NCBI RefSeq assembly: GCF_016615815.1
Contig: NZ_CP067112.1
Location: 620,001 to 684,000, forward strand
Direction: 5' to 3'
Origin: Luteimonas sp. MC1572
GTDB lineage: Bacteria; Pseudomonadota; Gammaproteobacteria; Xanthomonadales; Xanthomonadaceae
Length of the DNA stretch: 64,000 bases
Each line of letters begins with the position of its first letter. Position 1 is the first letter of the stretch. The notes under the pieces are model-generated. The model made no database searches. It worked only from the letters and a program-made list of their open reading frames with translations, and had not been told where the DNA came from. Made by a program: the position numbers and the translations under genes. Positions 9,183-23,797 of the stretch are shown here, one piece after another.

Positions 9183-9327
9183 CCGGGTGCCAAGGCCCTT
9201 GAGTGCTCATGTCCCCCGGCGATGGCCTGCGGCCATCACCTCCTCCTTGACTTCGCTCTCAAGGGCCTTGGCACCCGGTACGCCGCACTGCGCGGTGGTT
9301 TGAGGAGCAAAGCCACAGCCCGCGATC
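9183..9327 (+). repeat. Structured intergenic repeat, copy A (arms, core and flank)
   Basis: Two perfect 21-base complementary arms (9183-9203 and 9258-9278) enclose a 54-base core. The core runs CTCATGTCCCCCGGC, then an inner 7-bp hairpin GATGGCC-TGC-GGCCATC, then CCTCCTCCTTGACTTC. A 49-base flank (9279-9327, beginning TACGCCGCA and ending CCCGCGATC) follows. The reverse complement of this entire arrangement recurs at 32775-32914, and the core recurs with different arms at 32636-32728. The element sits between the end of the M23 peptidase gene and the start of prfC. No transposase gene or target duplication is visible. The remaining bases 9328-9377 are GC-rich, with no other feature. Confidence 0.85.
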
Positions 9328-9377
9328 TGGCGCACGGTCGCGGTACCGGCCACCGCGGGCCCTCAAGGTCCGGCCTT

Positions 9378-10169
9378 TCAGTCGCCGGCGGCAGCCTCGG
9401 TGAAGCGGAGGATGCCGCCCGGGCCGAACATGCGGAACGGCAGCGACACCAGACGCATGCCGCGGTTGGCCTGGACCACGAAGTGCAGGTGAGGGCCGCC
9501 GCTGTAGCCGGTATTGCCGGAGCGGCCGATGCGCTGGCCACGGCGGACCCGTTCGCCCGGCCGGACCTCCGTACCGTCGGCGGCGAGGTGCGCGTACACG
9601 GCCATCGTGCCGTCGTCGTGGAGGATGCGGATGAAGTTGGCACGCGCCATGTCCTCCGGGCGGTCGAGTCCGCCTTCGGCGAATCCACCTTCGAGCTGCA
9701 TCACCACGCCCTCGCGTGCGGCGAGCACCGGGGTACCGACGGGCGTCGCGAAGTCGACAGCGTGCCGATTCTCGTCGTCGGCGTGGCTGAAGCGACCGCC
9801 CCAGGCCTGTTCGATGCGCAGCGATGCGGTCGCCAGCGGCCAGGCGTACTCGATGTCGCGCACCTGCGCCGCCGGATGGCCGGGCACCGCCTCCAGGCGC
9901 AGGCGCGCATCGGCGGCGGCCACGCGGGCCACCAGCACGCGGCCGCGGGCGGGCACGGTCGCGCGCGCCGGCAGGGCAGGTCGGGCCGCGGGTGCAGGCC
10001 CGCCGTCGACACGCAGCACCACCTCGATCGGGCCCGCGAGCAGGTTCTCGGCCCAGGCTTCGTGGCCGGCGCCGCGATCCTCGATGACCAGGCGGGCCAG
10101 CGCTGCCGGCGTCTGGGGCGATGCGCTGGCGGTCGCCAGCAGCAGCAGGCAGGCGGCGAACGCGCGCAT
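9378..10169 (-). CDS. Secreted M23 (LytM/lysostaphin-type) metallopeptidase
   Basis: A 263-residue protein with an N-terminal signal peptide (MRAFAACLLLLATASA). An N-terminal beta-rich domain to about residue 115 is followed by the M23 zinc-peptidase domain. Zinc and catalytic residues are visible as His136-x-x-Asp139 (RHAVDFATPVGTPV), His194 (VYAHL) and His227-Leu-His229 (GGPHLHF), all intact, so it should be active on peptidoglycan cross-bridges or peptides rather than a degenerate LytM activator. It starts five bases after the stop of the upstream beta-propeller lipoprotein gene, so the two probably form an operon. The C-terminus fits FGPGGILRF-type M23 proteins. Confidence 0.92.
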   Translation of the reverse strand: MRAFAACLLLLATASASPQTPAALARLVIEDRGAGHEAWAENLLAGPIEVVLRVDGGPAPAARPALPARATVPARGRVLVARVAAADARLRLEAVPGHPAAQVRDIEYAWPLATASLRIEQAWGGRFSHADDENRHAVDFATPVGTPVLAAREGVVMQLEGGFAEGGLDRPEDMARANFIRILHDDGTMAVYAHLAADGTEVRPGERVRRGQRIGRSGNTGYSGGPHLHFVVQANRGMRLVSLPFRMFGPGGILRFTEAAAGD

Positions 10170-10174
10170 CGTGG

Positions 10175-11284
10175 TCAGTGCAGGCAGGCCGGGTCCAGCT
10201 GCAGCGCCTGCACCAGGTCGCCGAGATCGAACGCCGCCACCGCCAGGTCGTCGTGGACCGCGTAGAACGCACCCGCCGGGAAGCGCGCGGTGGCCGCGGC
10301 GTGCAGGGCGATGCCGTCGGTACGCGCGACGCTGGCACCGTGGAAGCTGCCGACGGGCACCAGGCCAGCGCGCTCGAAGACATGGAAGTGCGTCCGCGGC
10401 GCCTGCTGGTCCACGGCGATCCAGTAGCCGCTGTCCACGCCACAGGTCCACAGCACCACGCCTTCGGCCTCCCCGTCGAACGTGCCCTCCGGCAGGCTGC
10501 GCCCGGCAAAGCGGCCGGCGAGGTCGTATTCGCGCAGGTTGGACGGGCGGTTGCGGTCTTCCTCCGCGATCAGCAGGCGATCATGCGCGGCGTCGCCGGC
10601 GATCGACTCGACCATGTGCAGCTTGCCGGCGCCGCTGGTGGCGCCAAAGGCGCCCAGGTAGCGCGCGTCCAGGCCGTCGTCGCCGACATCCAGGCGGTAG
10701 CGGCGCACGCGCTGGTCGAGTTCCTGGTCGGCAGGCAGCTCGTCGAAACGCGCGCCATACATGAAGCTGTCGGTGACGTAGGCGTCGAGTTCGCCGGGGG
10801 CGACTTCGTTCAGCCAGATGCCGTAGGGGCTGCGCAGTTGGTCCTGGCCGAAGGCGCCAATCGGCTCGAAGCCGGGCAGCGAGAGCACCTGGACGCGGCG
10901 GTTGTCGCGCTCCACCACGAACAGCAGGTCGCCGAACACGCTGACACCGTTGGGGCGGTTGAAGGCGCCGGGCCGGTCGCCGCGTTCGCCGACGGTGCGC
11001 AGCACGGCACCGCTGTCGCCGTCGAACAGCGACAGGCGATGGCTCGACTTGCCGGTGGCGAACAGCCAGACGCGGCCGTCTTCCGAGCTCCACGTTGCCA
11101 GCGAGTCCAGCTCCTCGCCGCGCACTTCGGCGGAAACCCACGCTTCCTGGACCAGCACGACGCCCGCGGCTGCGGGTGCGGCGGTGGTACGCGCCACGGG
11201 GGGCTGCATCCGGGGCTGCGGGGCCTGTGTGGCGCAGGCGGACAGGAGCACGGCGAACGCGCCGGCGAGGAGTGTGTTTCGCAT
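10175..11284 (-). CDS. Beta-propeller lipoprotein, phytase-like
   Basis: A 369-residue lipoprotein: the signal peptide ends LLSAC (lipobox, Cys about 17), followed by repeated blades. Phrases such as WLFATGKSSHRLSLFDGDSGAVLRTVG, NRPNGVSVFGDLLFVVERDNRRVQVLSL and DRLLIAEEDRNRPSNLREYDL, then DGEAEGVVLW, resemble beta-propeller phytases and phytase-like esterases. In those proteins acidic residues hold calcium at the active site. I infer a surface-exposed phosphoesterase-like propeller; the substrate is unproven. It is transcribed with the M23 peptidase gene (5-base gap) and divergent from the SAM riboswitch. A TATATT box lies on its strand at 11348-11343, but no good -35 accompanies it. Confidence 0.7.
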   Translation of the reverse strand: MRNTLLAGAFAVLLSACATQAPQPRMQPPVARTTAAPAAAGVVLVQEAWVSAEVRGEELDSLATWSSEDGRVWLFATGKSSHRLSLFDGDSGAVLRTVGERGDRPGAFNRPNGVSVFGDLLFVVERDNRRVQVLSLPGFEPIGAFGQDQLRSPYGIWLNEVAPGELDAYVTDSFMYGARFDELPADQELDQRVRRYRLDVGDDGLDARYLGAFGATSGAGKLHMVESIAGDAAHDRLLIAEEDRNRPSNLREYDLAGRFAGRSLPEGTFDGEAEGVVLWTCGVDSGYWIAVDQQAPRTHFHVFERAGLVPVGSFHGASVARTDGIALHAAATARFPAGAFYAVHDDLAVAAFDLGDLVQALQLDPACLH

Positions 11285-11374
11285 CGCGGGATTATGCGGC
11301 AGCGGCGCGCGACCGGCGATCGCTCGCCACGCATTGCGGGCGAATATATCCATCTCTCTATCCGCATGAAGCGA

Positions 11375-11403
11375 TTGACAAGCCGCGCGGGCGCTGGCAA
11401 CCT
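11375..11403 (+). promoter_or_regulatory. Promoter of the SAM riboswitch leader
   Basis: A perfect -35 hexamer TTGACA occupies 11375-11380. Seventeen bases later CAACCT (11398-11403) sits at the -10 position; it is weak. Initiation about seven bases on would begin the RNA at roughly 11410, immediately before the first helix of the riboswitch. This geometric agreement supports the call despite the poor -10 box. Confidence 0.55.
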
Positions 11404-11410
11404 GCGCGCC

Positions 11411-11527
11411 ATCCATCGTGACCGGCCGAGGGACAGGCCCGAAGACGCCGGGGCAACTGGATGGAGCGCAAGCTCCGTCCGCTGTGCCAAGTCCTGCGGG
11501 GACCTGTGTGTCCACCGGAAGATGGTT
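11411..11527 (+). promoter_or_regulatory. SAM-I (S-box) riboswitch
   Basis: The S-box consensus is readable directly. P1 is CCATC (11413-11417) closing with GATGG (11521-11525). The GAGGGAC (11428-11434) and GGCCCGA (11436-11442) blocks follow, then GACGCCGGGGCAAC. A 9-bp P3 helix with a GCAA tetraloop spans 11459-11480. The conserved GTGCCAAGTCCTGC is at 11484-11497, and a P4 hairpin (GGAC...GTCC) lies before P1 closes. The class binds S-adenosylmethionine and represses methionine genes when it is abundant. It precedes a metX-like gene by about 105 bases. That gap holds two GC hairpins but no U-tract terminator, so the off-switch is unclear. Confidence 0.88.
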
Positions 11528-11633
11528 GCGGATCGCCCATGCGGCATCCGTGGCGTTGCGCGCTGCGAAGCGCGCGGCACATCTCCGGCATGCCCCGTTG
11601 GCGTCGATGGCCTTGTCCCCTTCCGGATTTGCC

Positions 11634-12515
11634 ATGAGCCTCGTCGAACGCACCACGCCCGCCTTCGCATCCACGCCTTCGCACCACGACGCGGCGGATG
11701 CCGCGCCGCCTGCAGCGGATACGGCCACGCGCTGCGTCGCCGTCCGTGGCGAAGTGGAGGTGGTGCTGCCGATGCGCCACGCCGACCCGCGCCGGCTGCG
11801 GCTGGCCTACGAACTACAGGGGGCGGTGGACGCGCCGGTCGTGCTGGTGGCCGGCGGCGTCTCCGCCGATCGCCACCTGGTGTCCTGCGCGACGTTCCCC
11901 GCGCGTGGCTGGGCCGACGCGGTAGCCGGTGCCGGAACCGCGCTTGACCCCGCGCGGATGCGCCTGCTCGCGTTCGACCATGTCGGTGCCGATGGCCGCC
12001 TGGACGCCCCGATCGACGCCGCCGACCAGGCCGATGCCTCGGCGCTGCTGCTCGACGCCCTCGGCATCGCGCGCCTGCACGCGTTCGTCGGCTATTCGTA
12101 CGGCGCGATGGTGGGCCTGCAGTTCGCCGTGCGCCACGGCGGTCGCCTCGCATGCCTGGTAGCGGTGAGCGGAGCGCATCGCGCGTATCCCGCGGGCCAG
12201 CAGCGACTCTCGGAGTCGACCGAGCTGCATCGTCTTGATCCCGCATCGGTGCGCGTGCCCACCACCGTGGTCGCGGTGGATGGCGATCAGCTGGTCCCCC
12301 TTTCCGACGCGGTCGACCTGGTCGAAGCCATCGGCGGCCCGGCACGCCTGCGCGTGCTGCGCTCTCCGCACGGCCACGATGCGTTCCTGAAGGGAGGTCA
12401 GCGCATCGACGCGATCCTGCGCTCGGCGCTGGGTGCGCCGGCGTCGGGGCAGGGCGAGGTCAGTCCGCCTTGCCGGCTGGCGTCGTCGACAGCGCCTGGA
12501 GCAGTGCGGCGTTGA
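11634..12515 (+). CDS. MetX-like homoserine O-acyltransferase (alpha/beta hydrolase)
   Basis: A 293-residue alpha/beta-hydrolase protein that probably acylates homoserine for methionine synthesis; the SAM riboswitch upstream supports this role. The MetX start [10 protein letters not shown]...[15 protein letters not shown] is present, with nucleophile serine in [17 protein letters not shown], an Asp in [13 protein letters not shown] and a His in SPHGHDAFL, so the triad looks complete. It is shorter than classical MetX (about 340-380 residues), and its elbow is G-Y-S-Y-G rather than G-G-S-M-G. Acetyl versus succinyl specificity is undetermined. The ATG at 11634 is preferred but has no clear Shine-Dalgarno; ATG 11607 is possible. 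No metB follows. Its 3' end overlaps the next gene by 56 bases. Confidence 0.75.
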   Translation: MSLVERTTPAFASTPSHHDAADAAPPAADTATRCVAVRGEVEVVLPMRHADPRRLRLAYELQGAVDAPVVLVAGGVSADRHLVSCATFPARGWADAVAGAGTALDPARMRLLAFDHVGADGRLDAPIDAADQADASALLLDALGIARLHAFVGYSYGAMVGLQFAVRHGGRLACLVAVSGAHRAYPAGQQRLSESTELHRLDPASVRVPTTVVAVDGDQLVPLSDAVDLVEAIGGPARLRVLRSPHGHDAFLKGGQRIDAILRSALGAPASGQGEVSPPCRLASSTAPGAVRR

Positions 12516-13494
12516 AGCGTTCCGGGGCCTCGACCTGCGGCGAGTGGCCGAGATCGTCGAACTCGACCAGGGTTGCGCCCGGAATGGCGGCCGCGGCGCG
12601 CCGGCCCAACGCCGGGTAGTCGCCGAGCCGGGCCTTGAGGCCTTCCGGCGCGCGGTCGCGGCCGATGGCGGTGCGGTCCTTCTGGCCGATGAACAGCGTG
12701 GCCGGCACCGCGATGTCGCCGAACTCGTGCACGACCGGCTGGTTGAAGACCATGTCGGAGGCCAGTGCCTGGTTCCAGGCCACGCGCTCGCCGCCCGGCC
12801 CTGCGTACATGCCGGCGAGCATGGTCACCCAGCGTGTGTATGCGGGTTTCCACTGGCCGCCGTAGTAGACATCGAGCTGGTATGCGCGGATGGAATCAAA
12901 CGACGTCCTGAGCTCGCCGGCATACCAGTCGGCGGCGTCGCGCCACGGCACGCCAAGGGCCTTCCAGTCCTCCAGGCCGATCGGGTTCACCAGCACCAGC
13001 TGCTCGACCGCGTCGGGATATTGCAGTGCGTAGCGGGTCGCCAGCATCCCGCCCATGGAATGTCCCACCACCACGCTGCGCTCGACGTCGAGCGAAGCCA
13101 GCAGTGCATGCGTGTTGGCGGCCAGTTGCGCGAACGAGAACTGGTAGTGCGCGGGTTTGTCGGATTTGCAGAAGCCGACCTGGTCGGGAGCGACGACGCG
13201 CCACCCGGCCCCGGCAAGCGCCGCGATCGCCGCGTCCCAGGTCGCGGCACAGAAATTCTTGCCGTGGAGCAGGACGACGGTGCGGCCATTCGGCGCGCCT
13301 GTCGGCGCGACGTCGAGGTAGGCCATCTGCAGTGCCTGGCGCTGGCTGTCGAAGGCGAACGTCTGCACGGGATGCGGGTAATCGAAGCCTTGCAGCCGTG
13401 GACCGTAGACGGGGTGGTCGGTGGCGCCGGCGCATGCGCTCCAGGCGCAGGCGAGCGCGGCGGCAACGATGGCCGGGGTCGATGGCTTCGGCAT
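12460..13494 (-). CDS. Secreted alpha/beta hydrolase
   Basis: A 344-residue exported hydrolase. The signal peptide ends around residue 24 ([10 protein letters not shown]). The oxyanion motif is [14 protein letters not shown], the nucleophile elbow is [15 protein letters not shown], the acid Asp lies in the [16 protein letters not shown] region, and the catalytic His is in [16 protein letters not shown]. It fits the general esterase/epoxide-hydrolase superfamily; the substrate is not predictable. I choose ATG 13494 over an upstream ATG because it begins the signal peptide. It is convergent with the metX-like gene, and the two coding ends overlap by 56 bases on opposite strands. It lies 29 bases downstream of sdaA. 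Confidence 0.85.
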   Translation of the reverse strand: MPKPSTPAIVAAALACAWSACAGATDHPVYGPRLQGFDYPHPVQTFAFDSQRQALQMAYLDVAPTGAPNGRTVVLLHGKNFCAATWDAAIAALAGAGWRVVAPDQVGFCKSDKPAHYQFSFAQLAANTHALLASLDVERSVVVGHSMGGMLATRYALQYPDAVEQLVLVNPIGLEDWKALGVPWRDAADWYAGELRTSFDSIRAYQLDVYYGGQWKPAYTRWVTMLAGMYAGPGGERVAWNQALASDMVFNQPVVHEFGDIAVPATLFIGQKDRTAIGRDRAPEGLKARLGDYPALGRRAAAAIPGATLVEFDDLGHSPQVEAPERFNAALLQALSTTPAGKAD

Positions 13495-13523
13495 GGGGAA
13501 CTCCCTTCGGCGTTGCGGGCCGC

Positions 13524-14906
<1,383 letters not shown>

Positions 14907-15031
14907 GGTGATCCGGGTGTCCCGGAGGCTGCCGGGTCCAGGCGGCGCGAAAGGCGCGCGCGGATGCCCGCTATCATAGCCGCGCCGGTGCGCCACCCCT
15001 GCGCGGGCCGCCCGTTCCAAGGCCCCGATCG

Positions 15032-15259
15032 ATGCCGTTCACCCTGTTCCAGCGCGACGACTGCCACCTCTGCGACCTCGCCATCGCGGTGCTGGCGGAG
15101 GCGCGCGCGCCGGAGTTCGACAGCGTGTTCATCGATGGCGACGACGCGCTGGAGGAGCGCTACGGCGTGCGCGTGCCGGTGCTGCGCGATGCCGCCGGAG
15201 GGCGCGAGCTCGACTGGCCGTTCGACGCCGCGGCGCTGCGGCGATTCCTCGCGCCCTGA
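15032..15259 (+). CDS. Glutaredoxin-like small protein (DUF836 type)
   Basis: A 75-residue thioredoxin-fold protein with an N-terminal Cys-His-Leu-Cys redox motif ([16 protein letters not shown], Cys11/Cys14) and the cis-proline segment [11 protein letters not shown]. This family of about 80 residues is annotated glutaredoxin-like (DUF836). Its partner is unknown; CxxC suggests thiol-disulfide exchange. It is divergent from sdaA and convergent with cytochrome b561, with a 12-base gap. Confidence 0.85.
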   Translation: MPFTLFQRDDCHLCDLAIAVLAEARAPEFDSVFIDGDDALEERYGVRVPVLRDAAGGRELDWPFDAAALRRFLAP

Positions 15260-15271
15260 CCGGGGCTCCGC

Positions 15272-15829
15272 TCAGCCGCGCGCGCGTCGGCCGGGCAGCA
15301 TGCGTCGCAGGGTGTCGTCGCGCCGGAAGATGTGGTGGTAGAGCGCGGCGCCGGCATGCGCCGCCACCAGCAGCACCAGCACCCAGAACATGGTTTCGTG
15401 CGCGTCGTTGGCCAGGTCGGCCAGGCCTTCGTTCGGCGGCGACAGCTTGGGCACCTCGGCCAGGCCGAACCAGCGGAACGGACGCAGACCGCTGGCCGAG
15501 TCGTACAGCCAGCCGCTGAGCGGCATCGCGAAGATCAGCGCATACAGCGCCCAGTGGGTCACCGAAGCGACCATCGCCTGCAAGCGCGGGGTGCCCGCGA
15601 CCGGCGGTGGTGCGCCGGCGTACAGGCGCCAGCCGAGGCGCAGCAGCGCCAGCGCCAGGATCGTGAGTCCGATCGACTTGTGCGCGGTGTAGACCCAGAA
15701 ATACTTCGGCGTGCGCGGCAGTTCGCCCATGGTCAGGCCGACCACGGCGACCACCAGCAGCAGCAGCACGATGATCCAGTGGAAGGCCTGGCTGACGGCG
15801 CCCCAGCGGGTGATGTTCTTGAGGGTCAT
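15272..15829 (-). CDS. Cytochrome b561
   Basis: A 185-residue inner-membrane diheme cytochrome of the bacterial CybB family, transferring electrons from quinol, often to superoxide or periplasmic partners. Four membrane helices are visible. Candidate heme-ligand histidines are in the first helix (SQAFHWIIVLLLLVVAVVGL), the second (YTAHKSIGLTILAL) and the fourth (LLVAAHAGAALYHHIF). The gene start overlaps the YceI gene stop by four bases (ATGA), so they are translationally coupled. A b561-YceI pair is a recurring proteobacterial arrangement, likely membrane electron transfer with an isoprenoid-binding carrier. Confidence 0.92.
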   Translation of the reverse strand: MTLKNITRWGAVSQAFHWIIVLLLLVVAVVGLTMGELPRTPKYFWVYTAHKSIGLTILALALLRLGWRLYAGAPPPVAGTPRLQAMVASVTHWALYALIFAMPLSGWLYDSASGLRPFRWFGLAEVPKLSPPNEGLADLANDAHETMFWVLVLLVAAHAGAALYHHIFRRDDTLRRMLPGRRARG

Positions 15830-16575
15830 GGCGGGGTGGTGTCCTCGTCTTGCGGCGTGGCGGTGGCGGGCGGGGGCGTGTCGTCGCGCGAGCGCACGGC
15901 TTCAAGTTCAATGCGCAGCTCGACCGCATCGCCGATCACCGAGCCCCACGCGGTGCTGCCGAAGTCGGCGCGGCTGAGCGTGGTGGTGGCGGAAAAGCCG
16001 ATCGTGCGGCGGAACGGCGGCAGCGGGTGGCGGCGATGGCCGTTGAGGGTGGCGTCGAGCACCACGTCCCGGGTCACGCCGCGCAGCGACAGCGTGCCGT
16101 GGATGCGTGCATGTCGATCGTCGACGGTCTCGATGCGCGTGGATGCGAAGCGCGCCACCGGGTGGCGTTCGCTGTCGAGCAGGCCGCGCGCGGCGACGGC
16201 GCGATTCCAGTCCGCATCGCCGAAGTCCAGCCTGGCCAGCGGAACTTCGGCGACCACCGATGCGCCGCTCCAGTCGCCCGGAGCGAAGCGCAGCTGGCCG
16301 GTGGTCCCGGACACGGTGCCGATGGCGCGCGAAAAGCCGGCGTGGTCGACGGCCAGCGCAACGCGGGTATGCACCGGGTCGAGCGCATAGCTGTCGGCAT
16401 CGCCTTCGATTCCGCTGGCGGTGTCGGCCTGTGCCGCAGGCGGTATCGCGCCCGCGGCATCGGCCACGTCCGCCGCGTCGCGCGACACCGCCGGCATGCA
16501 GGCGGCCACCAGCATCGCCAGCAACATCGCCAGCGCGGGCACCAAGAGTTGCGGCAAGCGGAATGTTCGCGCCAT
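15826..16575 (-). CDS. YceI-family lipoprotein
   Basis: A 249-residue protein whose signal peptide ends in the lipobox LVAAC (Cys26), so it is predicted to be lipid-anchored. A short Ala/Asp linker precedes the YceI domain, starting YALDPVHTRVALAVDHAGFSRAIGTVSGTTG. The domain also contains VVAEVPLARLDFGD and RHPVARFASTRIETV. YceI proteins are eight-stranded barrels that bind isoprenoids such as ubiquinone precursors. The four-base overlap with cytochrome b561 suggests a quinone-linked partnership. A lipoprotein form is less common than the soluble periplasmic YceI. The Thr/Pro-rich tail (TPPPATATPQDEDTTPP) is probably disordered. Confidence 0.9.
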   Translation of the reverse strand: MARTFRLPQLLVPALAMLLAMLVAACMPAVSRDAADVADAAGAIPPAAQADTASGIEGDADSYALDPVHTRVALAVDHAGFSRAIGTVSGTTGQLRFAPGDWSGASVVAEVPLARLDFGDADWNRAVAARGLLDSERHPVARFASTRIETVDDRHARIHGTLSLRGVTRDVVLDATLNGHRRHPLPPFRRTIGFSATTTLSRADFGSTAWGSVIGDAVELRIELEAVRSRDDTPPPATATPQDEDTTPP

Positions 16576-16730
16576 GGCGTCCAGCGGCTCCCTGCGAACG
16601 ACGCCCTGCGCCGATGCGGGATTCTAGGCGCAGGCCGCGGGCCCCACGCAACTTGCGCCCGATACGGTGCGTTGCGAGGATGCGCGGGGGTGGGTGGGCA
16701 CGTGCCCGCCGCGGATGTCCGGGGAGATAC

Positions 16731-20290
<3,560 letters not shown>

Positions 20291-20291
<1 letters not shown>

Positions 20292-21280
20292 TGGCGACAA
20301 CAGGCAGTGGGCGTTGGGCGGCGGTCATGGCGGCGGTGCTGCTGGTATCAACGGGCGGGGCCGCGGCGGCCGATGTCCCGGATGCAGGCCAGGGCGGGGA
20401 CAACGCGCCGCAGCCGTTCCTCGGCGGATTCCTGGCAGAGACGCGCATCGTCTACCCATTGCGCGTCGGCGATTGGGAAGCCGTTGGTGAAAAGCTCTAT
20501 GACGTCGCCGAGCTCGGAGCGTCGGTGCGGTATCGATCCGGGGGCAGCCTCGATCGCTGGATCGACATCTATTTCTATCCCGTCGGCGTGGTACCGGACT
20601 CGCACCTCGACGAGGCCGCCCGGGCCACGCTGCAGGAGATCGGATCGGGCGTTGGCGTCCCCGGAGGCTACACGTCGGCCGAATTCGGGGCCTTGCGCAG
20701 CTTCCACGTGGTGACAGGCGATGGGGACGACGAAAAACCGCTCTCCGCGCGATCGGCCGACATGCGCCTGCTGCGCGAAGGCGGCGCCTGGCACTCGGCA
20801 ATGACGCTGCTGGTCGACCGGATGTACTACGTGAAGGGCCGTTACAGCGTGGCCGCCACGGCGATGCGCCGCGGCAAGGTCCGCAGCGAGCTGGAAAGTT
20901 TCGTCGCGGAACTGGTCCGCGGCACCTACATCGGCAGCACCGGACGCTGCTGGTCGCCGGCGCGGATCGAAGCGCTGCCCGCTGGCGCCGCAGCGCCGGG
21001 GGAGTCGCGGGCTGCGATCGAATCCGATGCCGGCGACAGCGCCTACCTGGTGGCCGACCGCGTGCTGGCACGCGATCCGTCGAGCGCCGCGGCGCAGGCC
21101 CTGGCCTTGCTTGCGATGAGCCTGGACAACCGCCTCCATCCAGGCTGCGTGGGTGCCGAGCCGCACAATCCCGAGGTGCCCGCGGGACATCGTGAAATCC
21201 GCTTCGAGTACCGCGCGCCTGCAGGCGCGCCCAGTGATCGCGGTGGCCGCCTGGCGCCGTCGCGGGACGGCCTGGGCTGA
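20291..21280 (+). CDS. Secreted protein of unknown function, coupled to the sensor kinase
   Basis: A 329-residue protein not assigned to any family. An Ala-rich signal peptide ends near AAAA-D at about residue 27. The mature part contains RIVYPLRVGDWEAVGEKLYDV, a segment RWIDIYFYPVGVVPDSHLDEA and YYVKGRYSVAATAMRR. It looks globular, with a Gly/Arg/Ser-rich tail. Its ATG overlaps the stop of the hybrid kinase gene (TGATG), implying coupled translation and a functional tie, perhaps as a ligand-binding or effector partner. It is convergent with hemE, 18 bases away. Confidence 0.65.
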
Positions 21281-21298
21281 GCAGGCCGCGGCCGAAGG

Positions 21299-22372
<1,074 letters not shown>

Positions 22373-22406
22373 GTCTTGGGTCCTGGTAACGGCCCGCGGG
22401 GCAGGG

Positions 22407-22664
22407 TCACGGCTTCGGCATGTCCGCGCCCTGCGCGAACATCAGCTGGAAACCGCGCTTGATCTGCTGGTCGCGGGCCTGCTCCAGCGCGTTCATGGCG
22501 CTGGTCTGGTCGAGGAACTGCTCGCGCCGCACCGTGCTGCGGCCGCCGATCTGCCCGGTTTCGCGCACCAGCGCCCAGCCGCCGAGGAGGTCGGGCTGGA
22601 GCATGAGTTGCACGAAGCGCGGCGGTTCGCGGCCTTCGGGGCGTTGTTGCAGGAGCAGGCGCAT
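22407..22664 (-). CDS. Small WGR-domain protein
   Basis: An 85-residue protein, essentially a single WGR domain: [19 protein letters not shown] followed by [18 protein letters not shown], then a helix [21 protein letters not shown] domains occur in poly(ADP-ribose) polymerases, where they bind nucleic acid, and stand alone in many bacteria. The usual Trp-Gly-Arg core reads Thr-Gly-Gln here. The ATG at 22664 opens the conserved domain. It lies between aroB and hemE on the same strand and is probably cotranscribed, with no obvious functional link. Confidence 0.8.
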   Translation of the reverse strand: MRLLLQQRPEGREPPRFVQLMLQPDLLGGWALVRETGQIGGRSTVRREQFLDQTSAMNALEQARDQQIKRGFQLMFAQGADMPKP

Positions 22665-22708
22665 CCCGCGATTGTAGCCGGCAGCGGGTCGCGGGCGCCG
22701 CCGGCCGC

Positions 22709-23797
22709 CTACCCGCGCAGGACGTCCAGTACCGCGGCTTCGGGTACGTCGGACACGACGCACGCGCGGCCAGCGCCCTCCCAGAGCACGAAACGCAGGC
22801 CGCTGGCTTGGGCCTTCTTGTCCAGGCGCATGCGTTCCAGCAGGGCGGCGGGCTGCAGCCCGCGCGGCAGGTCGACCGGCAGCCCGAAGCGCGCCAGCAG
22901 CCTGCGCAGGCCGTCGGCATCGTCGCTGCCGGCCATGCCGAGCACCGTGGACAGCCGCGCGGCCAGCACCATGCCCACCGCCACCGCCTCGCCGTGGTTC
23001 AGGCCGTCGTAGCCCTGTTCGGTCTCGATGGCATGGGCAAAGGTGTGGCCGAAGTTGAGCAGGGCGCGCTCGCCGCGCTCGAACGGGTCTCGGGTGACGA
23101 TTGCCGCCTTGTGCGCGCAGCTGCGGGCGATGGCCTCGGCGAGCGGCGCGTCCTCGCGTTCGAGCAGCGCGCCGGCGTGTCCGGCCAGCCAGTCGAGGAA
23201 GGGCGCGTCGACGATCGCGCCGTACTTCACCACTTCGGCCAGCCCCGCGCGCAGCTCGCGATCGGGGAGGGTGCGGAGCACGGCGGTATCGGCCAGCACC
23301 GCGCGCGGCGGGTGGAAGGCGCCGACCAGGTTCTTGCCGGCGGGCAGGTCGACGGCGGTCTTGCCGCCCACCGAGGAGTCCACCATCGCCAGCAGCGTGG
23401 TCGGCAGCTGCACGCAGTCGATGCCGCGCATCCAGCAGGCCGCGGCAAAACCCGCGAGATCGCCGACCACGCCGCCGCCGAGCGCGAACACGCAGGCGTC
23501 GCGGGTGGCGCCAAGTGCCGCCAGCGCGTCGATGGCGCCGGCGAAACCCTGCAGGGTTTTCGACGCTTCACCGGCGGGCAGCACGAAACGCGCGATCCGG
23601 AGATCCGGGCGCGCGGCCAGCAGCGCGTCTTCCACGCCCTGCGCGTGCAGCGGCGCGACGTTGCTGTCGCTGGCCAGCAGTACCTGGCGGCCGCGCAGCG
23701 TGGCGGTGAGGGCGGCGCCGTCGCTGAGCAGCCCCTTGCCGATGACGATGCGATACGGGGCGTCACCGCCAACGTCGACGTGGCGCACCGCGCTCAC
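22709..23797 (-). CDS. aroB: 3-dehydroquinate synthase
   Basis: The second step of the shikimate pathway, cyclising DAHP to 3-dehydroquinate with NAD and a metal, in the cytosol. The 362-residue chain carries [56 protein letters not shown] (NAD and substrate loop) and the metal-ligand region [13 protein letters not shown]. Its start overlaps the aroK stop by four bases, the usual aroK-aroB operon. Confidence 0.97.
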   Translation of the reverse strand: MSAVRHVDVGGDAPYRIVIGKGLLSDGAALTATLRGRQVLLASDSNVAPLHAQGVEDALLAARPDLRIARFVLPAGEASKTLQGFAGAIDALAALGATRDACVFALGGGVVGDLAGFAAACWMRGIDCVQLPTTLLAMVDSSVGGKTAVDLPAGKNLVGAFHPPRAVLADTAVLRTLPDRELRAGLAEVVKYGAIVDAPFLDWLAGHAGALLEREDAPLAEAIARSCAHKAAIVTRDPFERGERALLNFGHTFAHAIETEQGYDGLNHGEAVAVGMVLAARLSTVLGMAGSDDADGLRRLLARFGLPVDLPRGLQPAALLERMRLDKKAQASGLRFVLWEGAGRACVVSDVPEAAVLDVLRG

